Part shown: positions 18,837-26,609 of the stretch, piece after piece
Position numbering within the stretch: position 1 is the stretch's first letter
How the letters are laid out: each line of letters opens with the position of its first letter
NCBI RefSeq assembly: GCF_016616235.1
Contig: NZ_CP067100.1
Location: 3,159,001 to 3,223,000 of the forward strand
DNA length: 64,000 nucleotides
Reading direction: 5' to 3'
Source of the DNA: Bradyrhizobium diazoefficiens
GTDB lineage: Bacteria > Pseudomonadota > Alphaproteobacteria > Rhizobiales > Xanthobacteraceae
Translations under genes and position numbers: made by a program
Notes under the pieces: model-generated
What the model was told of the DNA's origin: nothing
Database searches by the model: none
What the model saw: only the letters and a program-made list of their open reading frames with translations

Positions 18837-19907
18837 TTACGCCGCCCGCACGATCTCCCTGACGTAGCCGATCGCTTCCTCGATCATCGCCGCATTGACG
18901 TCGAGATGGGTGCAGGCGCGGATGCGGCCGTCCATCATCGCGAGCGTGACGCCGCGCTGGCGCAGCGCCGCCACCATCTTGTCGCCGGCAACGCCGGCGC
19001 CGTCGGGCTTGAAGAACACGAGATTGGTCTCGGGCTCCTGCACCTCGATGCCCGAAATCTGCGACAGCCCGCGAGCGAGCGCGCGCGCGTTGGCATGGTC
19101 GTCGGCAAGGCGCTCGACGTGGTGGTCGAGCGCGTAGATGCAGGCGGCCGCGCAAACGCCGGCCTGCCGCATCGAGCCGCCGAGGCGCTGCTTCCACTGC
19201 CAGACCGCATCGATGAAGGCGCGCGTGCCCGCGAGCACGCCGCCGATCGGTGCGCCGAGGCCCTTGGAGAAGTCGATCCAGGCGGAATCCCAGCCTGCCG
19301 TCATGTCGCGCGGCGAGATGCCGCTTGCAACCGTCGCATTGAGCAGGCGCGCGCCGTCCATGTGGGTGATGAGGCCATGTTGTTTAGCGATCGCGACGAT
19401 CTCGTCGAGTGCGGCCTTCTTCCAGATCGTACCGCCGCCAATGTTGGCGGTCTGCTCGACGCTGACGACCGTCTGGGTCGGCTGATAGCGCGTGCGCGGG
19501 TGCAGAGCCTTCCGAAATGTCTCCGGCGTGAACTGGCCGTCCGCGCCCTTCAGCTGCGTGACCTGGAAACCGCCGATCGCGGCATGCGCGCCCCCTTCGC
19601 GCGCGATGATGTGCGCGGTCTCGTGTGCCAGGATCTCGTCGCCGGGACGGCAATGCACCAGCGTCGCCGTGACGTTGCACATCGTGCCTGACGGCATGTA
19701 GACCGCAGCTTCCTTGCCGAGCAGATCGGCAACGCGCTCGCACAGCGCATTCACGGTCGGATCGTCGCCGACCTGCTCGTCGCCGACCTCGGCCCGCGCC
19801 ATCGCCTCGCGCATCGCAGCCGTCGGCTTGGTCTGCGTGTCCGAGAGCAGATTGATGCGCACCGGCGGCACCGTGGGATCGACGGGGGGAGGGGTGTAGA
19901 GCATCAA
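18837..19907 (-). CDS. ltaE: Low-specificity L-threonine aldolase / beta-eliminating lyase family
   Basis: This PLP enzyme of fold type I, 356 residues, splits L-threonine or allo-threonine to glycine and acetaldehyde. It has the family start INLLSDTQTKPTAAMREAMA, GDDPTVNALCERVADLLGKE, the Asp-containing HGLITHMDGARLLNA, and the PLP-lysine motif WIDFSKGLGAPIGG. The related phenylserine and beta-hydroxyaspartate enzymes share these motifs, so the exact substrate is open. The first two codons are both ATG. Confidence 0.86.
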   Translation of the reverse strand: MMLYTPPPVDPTVPPVRINLLSDTQTKPTAAMREAMARAEVGDEQVGDDPTVNALCERVADLLGKEAAVYMPSGTMCNVTATLVHCRPGDEILAHETAHIIAREGGAHAAIGGFQVTQLKGADGQFTPETFRKALHPRTRYQPTQTVVSVEQTANIGGGTIWKKAALDEIVAIAKQHGLITHMDGARLLNATVASGISPRDMTAGWDSAWIDFSKGLGAPIGGVLAGTRAFIDAVWQWKQRLGGSMRQAGVCAAACIYALDHHVERLADDHANARALARGLSQISGIEVQEPETNLVFFKPDGAGVAGDKMVAALRQRGVTLAMMDGRIRACTHLDVNAAMIEEAIGYVREIVRAA

Positions 19908-19940
19908 CTTGCTCCCTGAGGAAATGGCACCCGCTTGCGG

Positions 19941-20224
19941 TCAGCGAGCTCTGGGTGGACGCCGGGCGGCGTGACGAAACCGCATAATAACGATTTCCGT
20001 CGCCGTCACACGATAGTCTATCAGATAGGGATAAGGGTTGACCGGCAAGCGACGGACGTATGCGCGAGTGGTCTGTCGCCCTGCATACGGGTGATCCCCA
20101 AGCAGGGCGATGAGCGCGACAATACGGTCGCGCACGTGATCGGCCCCTTGGGGAGAGCGCGCATCGATGTAGGTCAGAACTTCGTCGATTGGGCGAGCGC
20201 CCGCTTCGTGTAGCGGACCTTCAC
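19941..20224 (-). pseudogene. ParE/RelE-type toxin, frameshifted
   Basis: Read from a GTG that overlaps the antitoxin stop (GTGA), the frame gives VKVRYTKRALAQ and then goes out of phase and stops. In the next frame the protein continues IDEVLTYIDARSPQGADHVRDR and runs to 19941 with the family pattern PYAGRQTTRAYVRRLPVNPYPYLIDYRV. On the plus strand, adding one T to GATTGGG (about 20188-20194) restores a single ~94-residue ParE/RelE-fold toxin. Such toxins poison gyrase or cleave mRNA. The break is near the N-terminus, so no active toxin is expected unless ribosomes slip or the base is a sequencing error. Confidence 0.8.
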
Positions 20225-20448
20225 AGCCCGTGCTTGGCCCACATCGCGCGGACTTCGTCTGCGCTCGCCAACTCGCCGCGGGCGATTTCAGCGTCGGCCT
20301 CGGCGAGATCGGCCTCTTCCGCCGCCGTTAGCTGGATAGGGGGTTGATCGACCCCGGCTAGTTCAAGCAGGGCTCGCGCCAGCTCGTCCTGCTCTGAATC
20401 GGGCAGGCCGGAAACCTTGCTGAAGGCCTCTTCCAGAAGACGCGTCAT
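20221..20448 (-). CDS. Antitoxin of a ParE/RelE-type toxin-antitoxin pair
   Basis: The 75-residue acidic protein MTRLLEEAFSKVSGLPDSEQ... is preceded by GGAG, which supports the start at 20448. It lacks a clear DNA-binding domain. The helical, Glu/Asp-rich C-terminal half (EEADLAEADAEIARGELASA, then DEVRAMWAKHGL) is typical of small 'addiction module component' antitoxins that wrap their toxin. Its stop overlaps the toxin GTG by four bases, the usual antitoxin-toxin arrangement. The antitoxin is intact while the toxin frame is broken. Confidence 0.78.
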   Translation of the reverse strand: MTRLLEEAFSKVSGLPDSEQDELARALLELAGVDQPPIQLTAAEEADLAEADAEIARGELASADEVRAMWAKHGL

Positions 20449-20514
20449 GGTCAACTCCGCTGTGTGCAGGATAGCACGGACGAGCTGAGACATGGGAGTG
20501 CCCGCCTCAAACAA

Positions 20515-20539
20515 AAAGGCCCCGGAAACCGGGGCCTTT
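20515..20539 (-). terminator. Rho-independent terminator of rpsD
   Basis: AAAGGCCCCGG and CCGGGGCCTTT form a perfect 11-bp stem with a three-base loop. In the minus-strand direction it is followed by TTGTTT, so the tail reads CCTTTTTGTTT. It lies 23 bp past the rpsD stop and just before the antitoxin gene. Confidence 0.85.
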
Positions 20540-20561
20540 GAGTAACTGATTTGTCGAATTA

Positions 20562-21179
20562 TCAGCGCGAATAGAATTCGACGACCAGATGGGGCTCCAT
20601 CTGCACCGGGAACGGCACGTCCGAGAGGGCGGGGATGCGCACGTATTTCGCGGTCATCTTGCCGTGGTCGACTTCGAGATAGTCGGGGGTGTCGCGCTCG
20701 GGGAGCTGGCTGGCTTCGAGCACGTGGGCGAGCTGCTTGGACGCTTCCTTGACCTCGACCATGTCGCCGACCTTGAGCTGATAGCTCGAGATGTTGACCT
20801 TGCGGCCGTTCACCTTGACGTGGCCGTGGTTGATGAACTGGCGGGCAGCGAAGATCGTGGAGACGAACTTGGCGCGGTACACGACCGCGTCGAGACGACG
20901 CTCGAGCAGGCCGATCAGGTTCTCGCCGGTGTCACCCTTGAGGCGGCTGGCCTCGACATAGATGCCGTGGAACTGACGCTCGCTGATGTTGGCGTAGTAG
21001 CCCTTCAGCTTCTGCTTGGCGCGCAGCTGCACGCCGAAATCGGAGAGCTTGCCCTTGCGGCGCTGGCCGTGCTGGCCGGGGCCATATTCGCGGCGGTTCA
21101 CGGGGCTCTTCGGGCGGCCCCAGATGTTCTGGCCCATACGGCGATCGATCTTGTACTTCGCCTCACTGCGCTTAGTCAT
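20562..21179 (-). CDS. rpsD: 30S ribosomal protein S4
   Basis: S4 is a primary 16S rRNA-binding protein that nucleates assembly of the small-subunit body. The 205-residue protein [20 protein letters not shown] shows the S4 N-domain ([19 protein letters not shown]) and the RNA-binding S4 domain ([20 protein letters not shown]...[20 protein letters not shown]). Length is normal for alphaproteobacteria. It stands alone rather than in an S13-S11-S4-alpha operon, as is usual in this class, and has its own terminator. Confidence 0.97.
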   Translation of the reverse strand: MTKRSEAKYKIDRRMGQNIWGRPKSPVNRREYGPGQHGQRRKGKLSDFGVQLRAKQKLKGYYANISERQFHGIYVEASRLKGDTGENLIGLLERRLDAVVYRAKFVSTIFAARQFINHGHVKVNGRKVNISSYQLKVGDMVEVKEASKQLAHVLEASQLPERDTPDYLEVDHGKMTAKYVRIPALSDVPFPVQMEPHLVVEFYSR

Positions 21180-21300
21180 CGCGTCCTCTTCGGTTGCATG
21201 GTTTGAGGAAACGCGCCCTCCTGTGTGACGGGATGATCCCGGCACCGACAGGTCTGATCCCCAAAGCTAGAGGGAGCGGACCACGGGTCGCGAAACGCTT

Positions 21301-21322
21301 CGCGGGCCGAAATCGGCCCGCG
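21301..21322. terminator. GC-rich hairpin between acyltransferase and rpsD
   Basis: CGCGGGCCGA and TCGGCCCGCG form a perfect 10-bp stem around AA, 57 bp past the acyltransferase stop. The tail in the minus direction (AAGCGTTTCGCG) is not very T-rich, so termination is possible rather than certain. Confidence 0.4.
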
Positions 21323-21378
21323 AGCAGGCGGCTTTTAGGTGAATGTAGGCCCTTCTGTCAATGCGAAGGGCTGCGAAA

Positions 21379-22146
21379 TCAGGTCCCGACTGCCCGGATG
21401 GGCTTGGGGCCGGCGGTGCGCAATTCGGCAGCGATTTCAGTGTTCAGGACCTGTTCCAGCCGGGTCAGGACCCGGGCAATCGGGGCGGCGTCGGTAACCC
21501 GGTGGTCCCAGCGGATCACGACATGGATGGTCTGGTCACCCTCGACCACCCCATAGCTGAGGATGAATGGACCCGGCGTGATGGGATGGAGCTCGCCGCC
21601 GTCATAGGCGGCCACCGAGCTCACCGCGAAGCTGCCGAACCAGTTGCCGCGCTGTCGGCCGAAATTTAAGCCCACCGCCCAGCACAGCCGCCGCAGCGGC
21701 AGCGGCAGGCGAGTGGCGCGCATGACCTTGCGGAACATCGGAATGTCGTCCACCGGGGCCGTCTTGGCGCGCCGGATCTCGGCATCGACGGCCGCTAATG
21801 CCATGGCCTCGGGGGCCGCGATTCGCTGCGGCATCACGCATTCCTCGCCGTCCTCGACCCGGGCGATCGCTACCGACGCCACGCTACGGGGGAGCTCGTA
21901 GAGCGTCGGCCAGGGCCATTTGGCGTAGACAGTGCGCAGGACCGGCTCGTCCTTGGCCACCAGCGCGAACGCCTTGACGAATATCGCGGCCCAGCCGGCG
22001 GGCGCTATCGTGCCCGCGCGGGCCTCGATCAGGGGGCGGATATTGAGCGAACGCGAGAGCGAGACGAACGGGACGTCCATCGACGCGTGCATGAGGTCGC
22101 AAATCAGCCGGCGCGGCAGCGAAATGGTCTTGGCTTTCCCGCGCAT
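21379..22146 (-). CDS. CAT-fold acyltransferase resembling 2-oxoacid dehydrogenase E2 catalytic domain
   Basis: The 255-residue protein has no lipoyl domain. It looks like the catalytic domain of E2 subunits or chloramphenicol acetyltransferase. Near the C-terminus is ITPGPFILSYGVVEGDQTIH followed by WDHRVTDAAPIARVL, matching the HRxxD active-site pattern with Ala in place of the usual Gly. The N-terminus (RRLICDLMHASMDVPFVSLS) matches the E2 first helix. Its acyl donor and acceptor are unknown. No E1 or E3 genes are nearby, so a pyruvate-dehydrogenase role is unlikely. Confidence 0.72.
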   Translation of the reverse strand: MRGKAKTISLPRRLICDLMHASMDVPFVSLSRSLNIRPLIEARAGTIAPAGWAAIFVKAFALVAKDEPVLRTVYAKWPWPTLYELPRSVASVAIARVEDGEECVMPQRIAAPEAMALAAVDAEIRRAKTAPVDDIPMFRKVMRATRLPLPLRRLCWAVGLNFGRQRGNWFGSFAVSSVAAYDGGELHPITPGPFILSYGVVEGDQTIHVVIRWDHRVTDAAPIARVLTRLEQVLNTEIAAELRTAGPKPIRAVGT

Positions 22147-22248
22147 CGCTCGTTCCCACGGAATTAAAATATGAGCAGCGAGCGGGCTTCCCGCTCGCCG
22201 CCTGCTCTAGCACGAACCAACCCGCTTAGGGGCGGTCGGTTCGCCGCA

Positions 22249-22410
22249 TCACGGCGCCAGCGAGGCCAGCGGCTTGGTCTTGTCGACAACGTAAACCCCA
22301 AGCACTTTCAGAGACTTGTCGCCATGGATCTTGGCGTCGTGCACGACCCCTGCCGGAATCTGGTAGGACCTAGCAGCGCCGCCGTTCCCGGCAAGGAGGC
22401 AATCGGCCTG
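22249..22410 (-). pseudogene. Remnant of a cupin-domain protein (C-terminal half only)
   Basis: Downstream of the aldolase gene on the same strand, one frame reads SYQIPAGVVHDAKIHGDKSL and then KVLGVYVVDKTKPLASLAP before a stop. This is the end of a small secreted cupin, where xIPAGVVHDA is the second metal-binding motif. The upstream half, which should carry the first HxH motif, is absent, and no start codon or ribosome site is evident. I read it as a truncated relic. Confidence 0.6.
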
Positions 22411-22411
22411 T

Positions 22412-23185
22412 TCAGCGTCTGATCCCGTCGAACGATGCCATGATGCCGCGCTGGAACAGCGACCAGTCGAATCCGAGCGCGATGGCGCCGTAGCCGCGGT
22501 CGATCAGCTGGTTGGCTTGATCTGCAGTGCGGGCGACGCCGCCGATCGGCACGCCGCTTCTGAGGATGCCGGCCTCGGCGTGGGCGACCAGCTCCAAGAG
22601 CTCCGGATCGTCCATCTGGCCGCGCTTGTTGATGGAGGTCGCGAGATCGCCGGGGCCGATCACCGCGACGTCGATGCCCGGTGTGGCCATGATCTCGTCG
22701 ATGCGGTTGACGGCGTCGACATGCTCGATGGTGATCATGCAGAGCATCTCGTCGTCGGCCGAGGCCATGTAATCCGGCATCGACTGGCCCCAGCGGAACG
22801 GCGCGTGGAACGGACCCCAGAGCCGGTCGCCGCGGGGCGGATAGCGCACGCTGCGCACCGCCTTCTCGGCTTCAGTGCGATTGGTGATCATCGGGAAATT
22901 GATGCCGAAGGCGCCGATGTCCATCGGCGCTTTCGCCAGCCACGGCTCGTTCGCCGCGATCCGCACCAGCGGTGTGCACGGCGTGCCGGTCGTCGCGGCA
23001 ATCATCGCATGCGCTTCGGTGAGGCCGATCGGGCCGTGCTCGAGATCGACGATGATCCAGTCGAGCGCGCGCGCCATGATCTGCACCAGCTGCACGCTCG
23101 GGATGGTCGCGATCGCGCCGAAGGCGGGGCGGCCCTCGCTCCACAACTGGCGGAGGCGATTGAGCGGCTTTGCGGGGGCTGGCAT
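22412..23185 (-). CDS. HpcH/HpaI family class II aldolase
   Basis: A 257-residue TIM-barrel aldolase of the HpcH/HpaI (2-dehydro-3-deoxyglucarate aldolase-like) family, using a divalent metal and pyruvate enolate chemistry. Motifs are WIIVDLEHGPIGLTEAHAMI, VRIAANEPWLAKAPMDIGAF and CMITIEHVDAVNRIDEIMAT, followed by GIDVAVIGPGDLATSINKRG, which supply the metal ligands and catalytic His/Arg. The aldehyde substrate cannot be assigned. A cupin remnant follows it. Confidence 0.86.
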   Translation of the reverse strand: MPAPAKPLNRLRQLWSEGRPAFGAIATIPSVQLVQIMARALDWIIVDLEHGPIGLTEAHAMIAATTGTPCTPLVRIAANEPWLAKAPMDIGAFGINFPMITNRTEAEKAVRSVRYPPRGDRLWGPFHAPFRWGQSMPDYMASADDEMLCMITIEHVDAVNRIDEIMATPGIDVAVIGPGDLATSINKRGQMDDPELLELVAHAEAGILRSGVPIGGVARTADQANQLIDRGYGAIALGFDWSLFQRGIMASFDGIRR

Positions 23186-23246
23186 GGGATGACCTCACGC
23201 GAGATGACAACGGCGAAGCCTAGCAGCGGGCCGTGTCTGCGAAAAG

Positions 23247-24044
23247 TCAGGCCAGTGCGCGGCCGCCGAAGAACGGCATCAGCGTGGCCGAAAGACCGTG
23301 CACGCGGTTCGAGGTGAAGATCATCTCGGCACCGGACTGCGCGATGCCGCAGGCAGGCGCGCCAAGCAGATCCGAGACGCGGCGGGCAATCGCGGGCGCC
23401 GGATCGATCCACTCGACCGGCCAGGGCGCGAGTTTCTTCAGCCGGTCGAGCAGCAGCGGATAATGCGTGCAGGCGAGCACGACGGTGTCGGTGCGCGATG
23501 TCGCATCCGCGGCATCGCCGACGAAGCACGGGGCGAGTTCAGCGAAGATGTCGCTGTCGCTGATTGGATGGCCGCCGAGCTCGCGTTCGGCGAGCGAGGC
23601 GAGCTCGGGCGAGCCGACCAGCGTCACCTCGCATCCTTGCGCGAAATCGCGGATCAGCGCCTTGGTGTATTCGCGCTTCACGGTGCCCTTGGTGCCGAGC
23701 ACCGAGACACGGCGGGTCTTCGATTGCGCGCAGGCCGGCTTGATCGCCGGCACCGTGCCGACGAAGGGCAGGGAATAAGCAGCGCGCAAATGCGACAGGA
23801 CCAGGGTGGACGCCGTGTTGCAGGCGATCACGACCAGGTCCGGATCATGGGTGCCGATCAGCTTCCCCATCAGCGGCACGACGCGGGCGATGATCTCGTC
23901 CTCGCTGTGGTGGCCGTAGGGGAAGAAGGCATCGTCGGCGACGTAGACGTAGTGCGCGTCCGGGCGTGCGGCGACGACCTCACGCAATACCGTGAGCCCG
24001 CCAAGGCCGGAATCGAACACCAGGATCGTCGGGGAATTGGTCAC
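23247..24044 (-). CDS. murI: Glutamate racemase
   Basis: MurI makes D-glutamate for peptidoglycan from L-glutamate without cofactor. The 265-residue protein contains the two catalytic cysteine motifs, VIACNTAST and VLACTHYPLL, and the N-terminal FDSGLGGLTVLREV, plus YVADDAFFPYG. All family landmarks are present at normal length. It is a single gene, 61 bp upstream of the aldolase start in the same direction. Confidence 0.95.
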   Translation of the reverse strand: MTNSPTILVFDSGLGGLTVLREVVAARPDAHYVYVADDAFFPYGHHSEDEIIARVVPLMGKLIGTHDPDLVVIACNTASTLVLSHLRAAYSLPFVGTVPAIKPACAQSKTRRVSVLGTKGTVKREYTKALIRDFAQGCEVTLVGSPELASLAERELGGHPISDSDIFAELAPCFVGDAADATSRTDTVVLACTHYPLLLDRLKKLAPWPVEWIDPAPAIARRVSDLLGAPACGIAQSGAEMIFTSNRVHGLSATLMPFFGGRALA

Positions 24045-24203
24045 GGCGTTACCTTAAGGGCGCCATGGTTACCATTCGGTTTTTGGGGCGGTTTTGCGGC
24101 GGACGGCTGGAGCCCCCCAAATGGGCCGCTTTCCGCAAAACTCCGGGGGCTCACCTGACAGCCAAGAGGGCGCGAAGAGCTGCCCGCGAGAGGTCCGCCG
24201 AGG

Positions 24204-25010
24204 TCACGCGATCCTGTTGGTGGTGGCCGCCTGCGCGGTGGCCAGTTGCTTCTGCAGCCGATCGATGTTTTGCAACAGGCGCTGGCTGGTCAGCACCAGG
24301 AAGTAGTAGCCGAACTGCGGGTCCTGGAAGTAGATCTCAAGCAGGCGGTCATAGGTGATCGTCAGCACCTGGCCGTCCTCGATGCATTCGATCGTTCCGG
24401 TACGGCGGTTGTCCGGCGTGAGGAAGCCGAGCTCGCCCATCAGCGCGCCGGGCAGGATCTCGACATTGATCTCCTTGACCAGGAATTTTCCGGTGACGGT
24501 GAGGAGCATCTCGTTGGCCGAATCGCCCAGCTTGAACAGGGTGTCGCCGCGGCGATATTTGCGCTCGGTCATGAACGGCTTGAGCCACTCGATCGACATG
24601 TCACCTTCGGCCGCATGGCGCGCCTTCTTGACCAGCTTGAGCATCTGGCGCAGGCGCAGGGCGTTGATCGGAAGCAGCAGCAGATAGAGCAGGAACGTCG
24701 AGACGTTGGCGGATAGCGCGCCGAACGCGGCGAAGAACGCGCAGCCGATCATGTTGGCGACGCGCAGCGGCACCATGGTCCGCATCAAGAGGGTGGCGAC
24801 GAAGAATCCGGCACCGACCGCGGCGAACAGATTGGCGAGCGTGATGTTGTGGACGAAGATCTCGAGCAGACGGTTGAAGATCGCGTCGTAGGTGACGTTG
24901 TTGGGGTCCAGGCCCATCTGAACCAGGATCTTCGCGATCCTGAGATTGTCCGTCGCCGCATCCAGGATGCGGTCAAGGATCGACGAAATGTCTGCGCTGC
25001 CGGACGGCAT
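24204..25010 (-). CDS. Membrane protein with cyclic-nucleotide-binding domain
   Basis: The 268-residue protein MPSGSADISSILDRILDAAT has a soluble N-terminus, two or three membrane segments (about residues 45-105, including FAAVGAGFFVATLLMRTMVP), then a Crp-type cyclic-nucleotide-binding domain (YRRGDTLFKLGDSANEMLLT, VEILPGALMGELGFLTPDNR). The C-terminus is a short helix (LLQNIDRLQKQLATAQ). There is no helix-turn-helix and no channel pore signature. It may sense a nucleotide at the inner membrane; whether it binds cAMP is unknown. The start follows the ATG before the conserved region; the frame is open to 25154. Confidence 0.75.
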   Translation of the reverse strand: MPSGSADISSILDRILDAATDNLRIAKILVQMGLDPNNVTYDAIFNRLLEIFVHNITLANLFAAVGAGFFVATLLMRTMVPLRVANMIGCAFFAAFGALSANVSTFLLYLLLLPINALRLRQMLKLVKKARHAAEGDMSIEWLKPFMTERKYRRGDTLFKLGDSANEMLLTVTGKFLVKEINVEILPGALMGELGFLTPDNRRTGTIECIEDGQVLTITYDRLLEIYFQDPQFGYYFLVLTSQRLLQNIDRLQKQLATAQAATTNRIA

Positions 25011-25129
25011 GGTACTAACCCCGCGTAAGGCCTTCAGTCCCGGTCGGTATTGCTCGATACGTATAGCCGAAATCGAATGACGACCGCTTGAAATGAAGCC
25101 TTCGGCCGTCGTGCCGCAAGAGGCAAATT

Positions 25130-26359
25130 TTAGCCTGATCGGGCGTTTCGGCAATTGCCCGTTGGTTGTGCGGCGCGCGTGATTCGGGACCCCGGAACGG
25201 GCGCTGGCGTCGTGATCGGCGTTGGGCGCCCCGGCGAGACGCGGCGCGGGGCGGTCTTCGCGTTACGCTTGGCGGCGGGCTGCACGACCTGCTGCTCGAC
25301 CAGGGCAAGGTGCCCCGGCAGCGATCCGGCGCGCAGCAGCATGGCGACGCTACTCGCCTCCTCCAGGGCGAAATTGCCGGAGATCTGGCCCGAGCCGCCG
25401 GTGATGGGTTCTCGGATCACGGGGGCGGAGATCACCCTGTCGTCGAGCACGATGGCGAAGGGCTTTCCGACGTTCTCCGCGGTGACATGGGCGAAGCGCC
25501 GCGTGCCGTGGCCGTTGAAGCGGAACGAGGCGATCGGCTCCTTCGTATCGCCCGCAAATCCCGGGCCTGCATAGCTGATGTCGTCGCCATCAAGCGCGCT
25601 GTCCTTGGCAACGAGATAGGGGCGGTGGTCCTTGAACCCGAGCAGGACTTCCGTTCCCGCAGGTGGCGCGCCCGATTGCGCCTGCTCCGCCGGCATCGAG
25701 ACGTCGACCAGCCGGAAGCTGACCTTCACCTTGGTGGCGAAGATCGCGGTCACGCGGTCCGGCTCCATCATTCCCGGGATGAAGATGCGGATGCGGTCGG
25801 CCCCGTCGGGCTGGACGCTCGCGAGCTTGATGTCGGAATCCTTGAGGCGCTGCTCGATCATCGCGATGGAGTCTTCGACGAGCTCGTGCAGCCGAGCGGC
25901 GGAGGCGGCATCGGTCGATGCGAGCCTGACCAGTCCGTCGCCGCCGTCGGTCACGGCGAGCGCATGTGACGGCAATCCTTCCGCGGCGGACGCCAGCTTG
26001 CGCGCGATCTGGTCGCGGCCCTTGGGATCGGTGATCTTCAATTCGACGCCACCGTCGCAGATCGCAAGCCCGGAGAAGGCGATCTTGCCATCGCGCAGGA
26101 GCTTGTAGACGTCGTCGCGCAAATCCGTGACGACGCTCTCACGCAGTCCGTCGGTATCGACGTTGTAGACGATGCGCGAGCCGCCCAGCTTCTCCATCTT
26201 GTCGGCGACGAAGGCGGCGATCCTGGCGCGCATCTTGTCGAACTGGCTGTCTTCGGCGAGCGCGTCGCGGGGCAGGGCGATCGCTGCTGCCATCACCGCC
26301 GCGGCCATGGTGAGCGCGACGAACAGCCGTGTGGCGATCTCCCGCAGGGGCGTGGTCAT
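25130..26359 (-). CDS. Secreted SecD ectodomain-like protein
   Basis: A 409-residue protein with a signal sequence (residues ~10-36) whose mature part matches the periplasmic P1 region of SecD: FIPGMMEPDRVTAIFATKVKV, FRFNGHGTRRFAHVTAENVG, then AIVLDDRVISAPVIREPITG and SGQISGNFALEEASSVAMLL, ending LRAGSLPGHLALVEQQVV. Real SecD continues into six membrane helices. Here a Pro/Arg/Thr-rich tail follows and the protein stops. It is therefore not a translocase subunit but a free or peripheral periplasmic homologue of unknown role. It precedes the cyclic-nucleotide protein on the same strand. Confidence 0.75.
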   Translation of the reverse strand: MTTPLREIATRLFVALTMAAAVMAAAIALPRDALAEDSQFDKMRARIAAFVADKMEKLGGSRIVYNVDTDGLRESVVTDLRDDVYKLLRDGKIAFSGLAICDGGVELKITDPKGRDQIARKLASAAEGLPSHALAVTDGGDGLVRLASTDAASAARLHELVEDSIAMIEQRLKDSDIKLASVQPDGADRIRIFIPGMMEPDRVTAIFATKVKVSFRLVDVSMPAEQAQSGAPPAGTEVLLGFKDHRPYLVAKDSALDGDDISYAGPGFAGDTKEPIASFRFNGHGTRRFAHVTAENVGKPFAIVLDDRVISAPVIREPITGGSGQISGNFALEEASSVAMLLRAGSLPGHLALVEQQVVQPAAKRNAKTAPRRVSPGRPTPITTPAPVPGSRITRAAQPTGNCRNARSG

Positions 26360-26609
26360 GATTACCTCAAGTCTTGCGGCAGGACGCTAGCAGGCGAATC
26401 CGACGCATGCTCTTGGTCCCCGGATCGGGCGCGGAGGTTCAACGGCCTCGAACGCGAGAGCTACCACCGTAATCGTTAAGCCATGGACGAACGCCCAATC
26501 ATCCATCATTCTGTCCGCGCTCGACCAGCTATCGGCCGAGGCTCCGCCTGAAACCAAAATGTCAAAAGACAGCGGGCGGAGACATGCATCTGAGGGAGGA
26601 CGGAATTCC

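Noticed and set aside
20180..20200. Programmed frameshifting in the toxin gene
   Set aside because: No slippery heptamer or downstream structure is seen; a simple one-base loss is enough.
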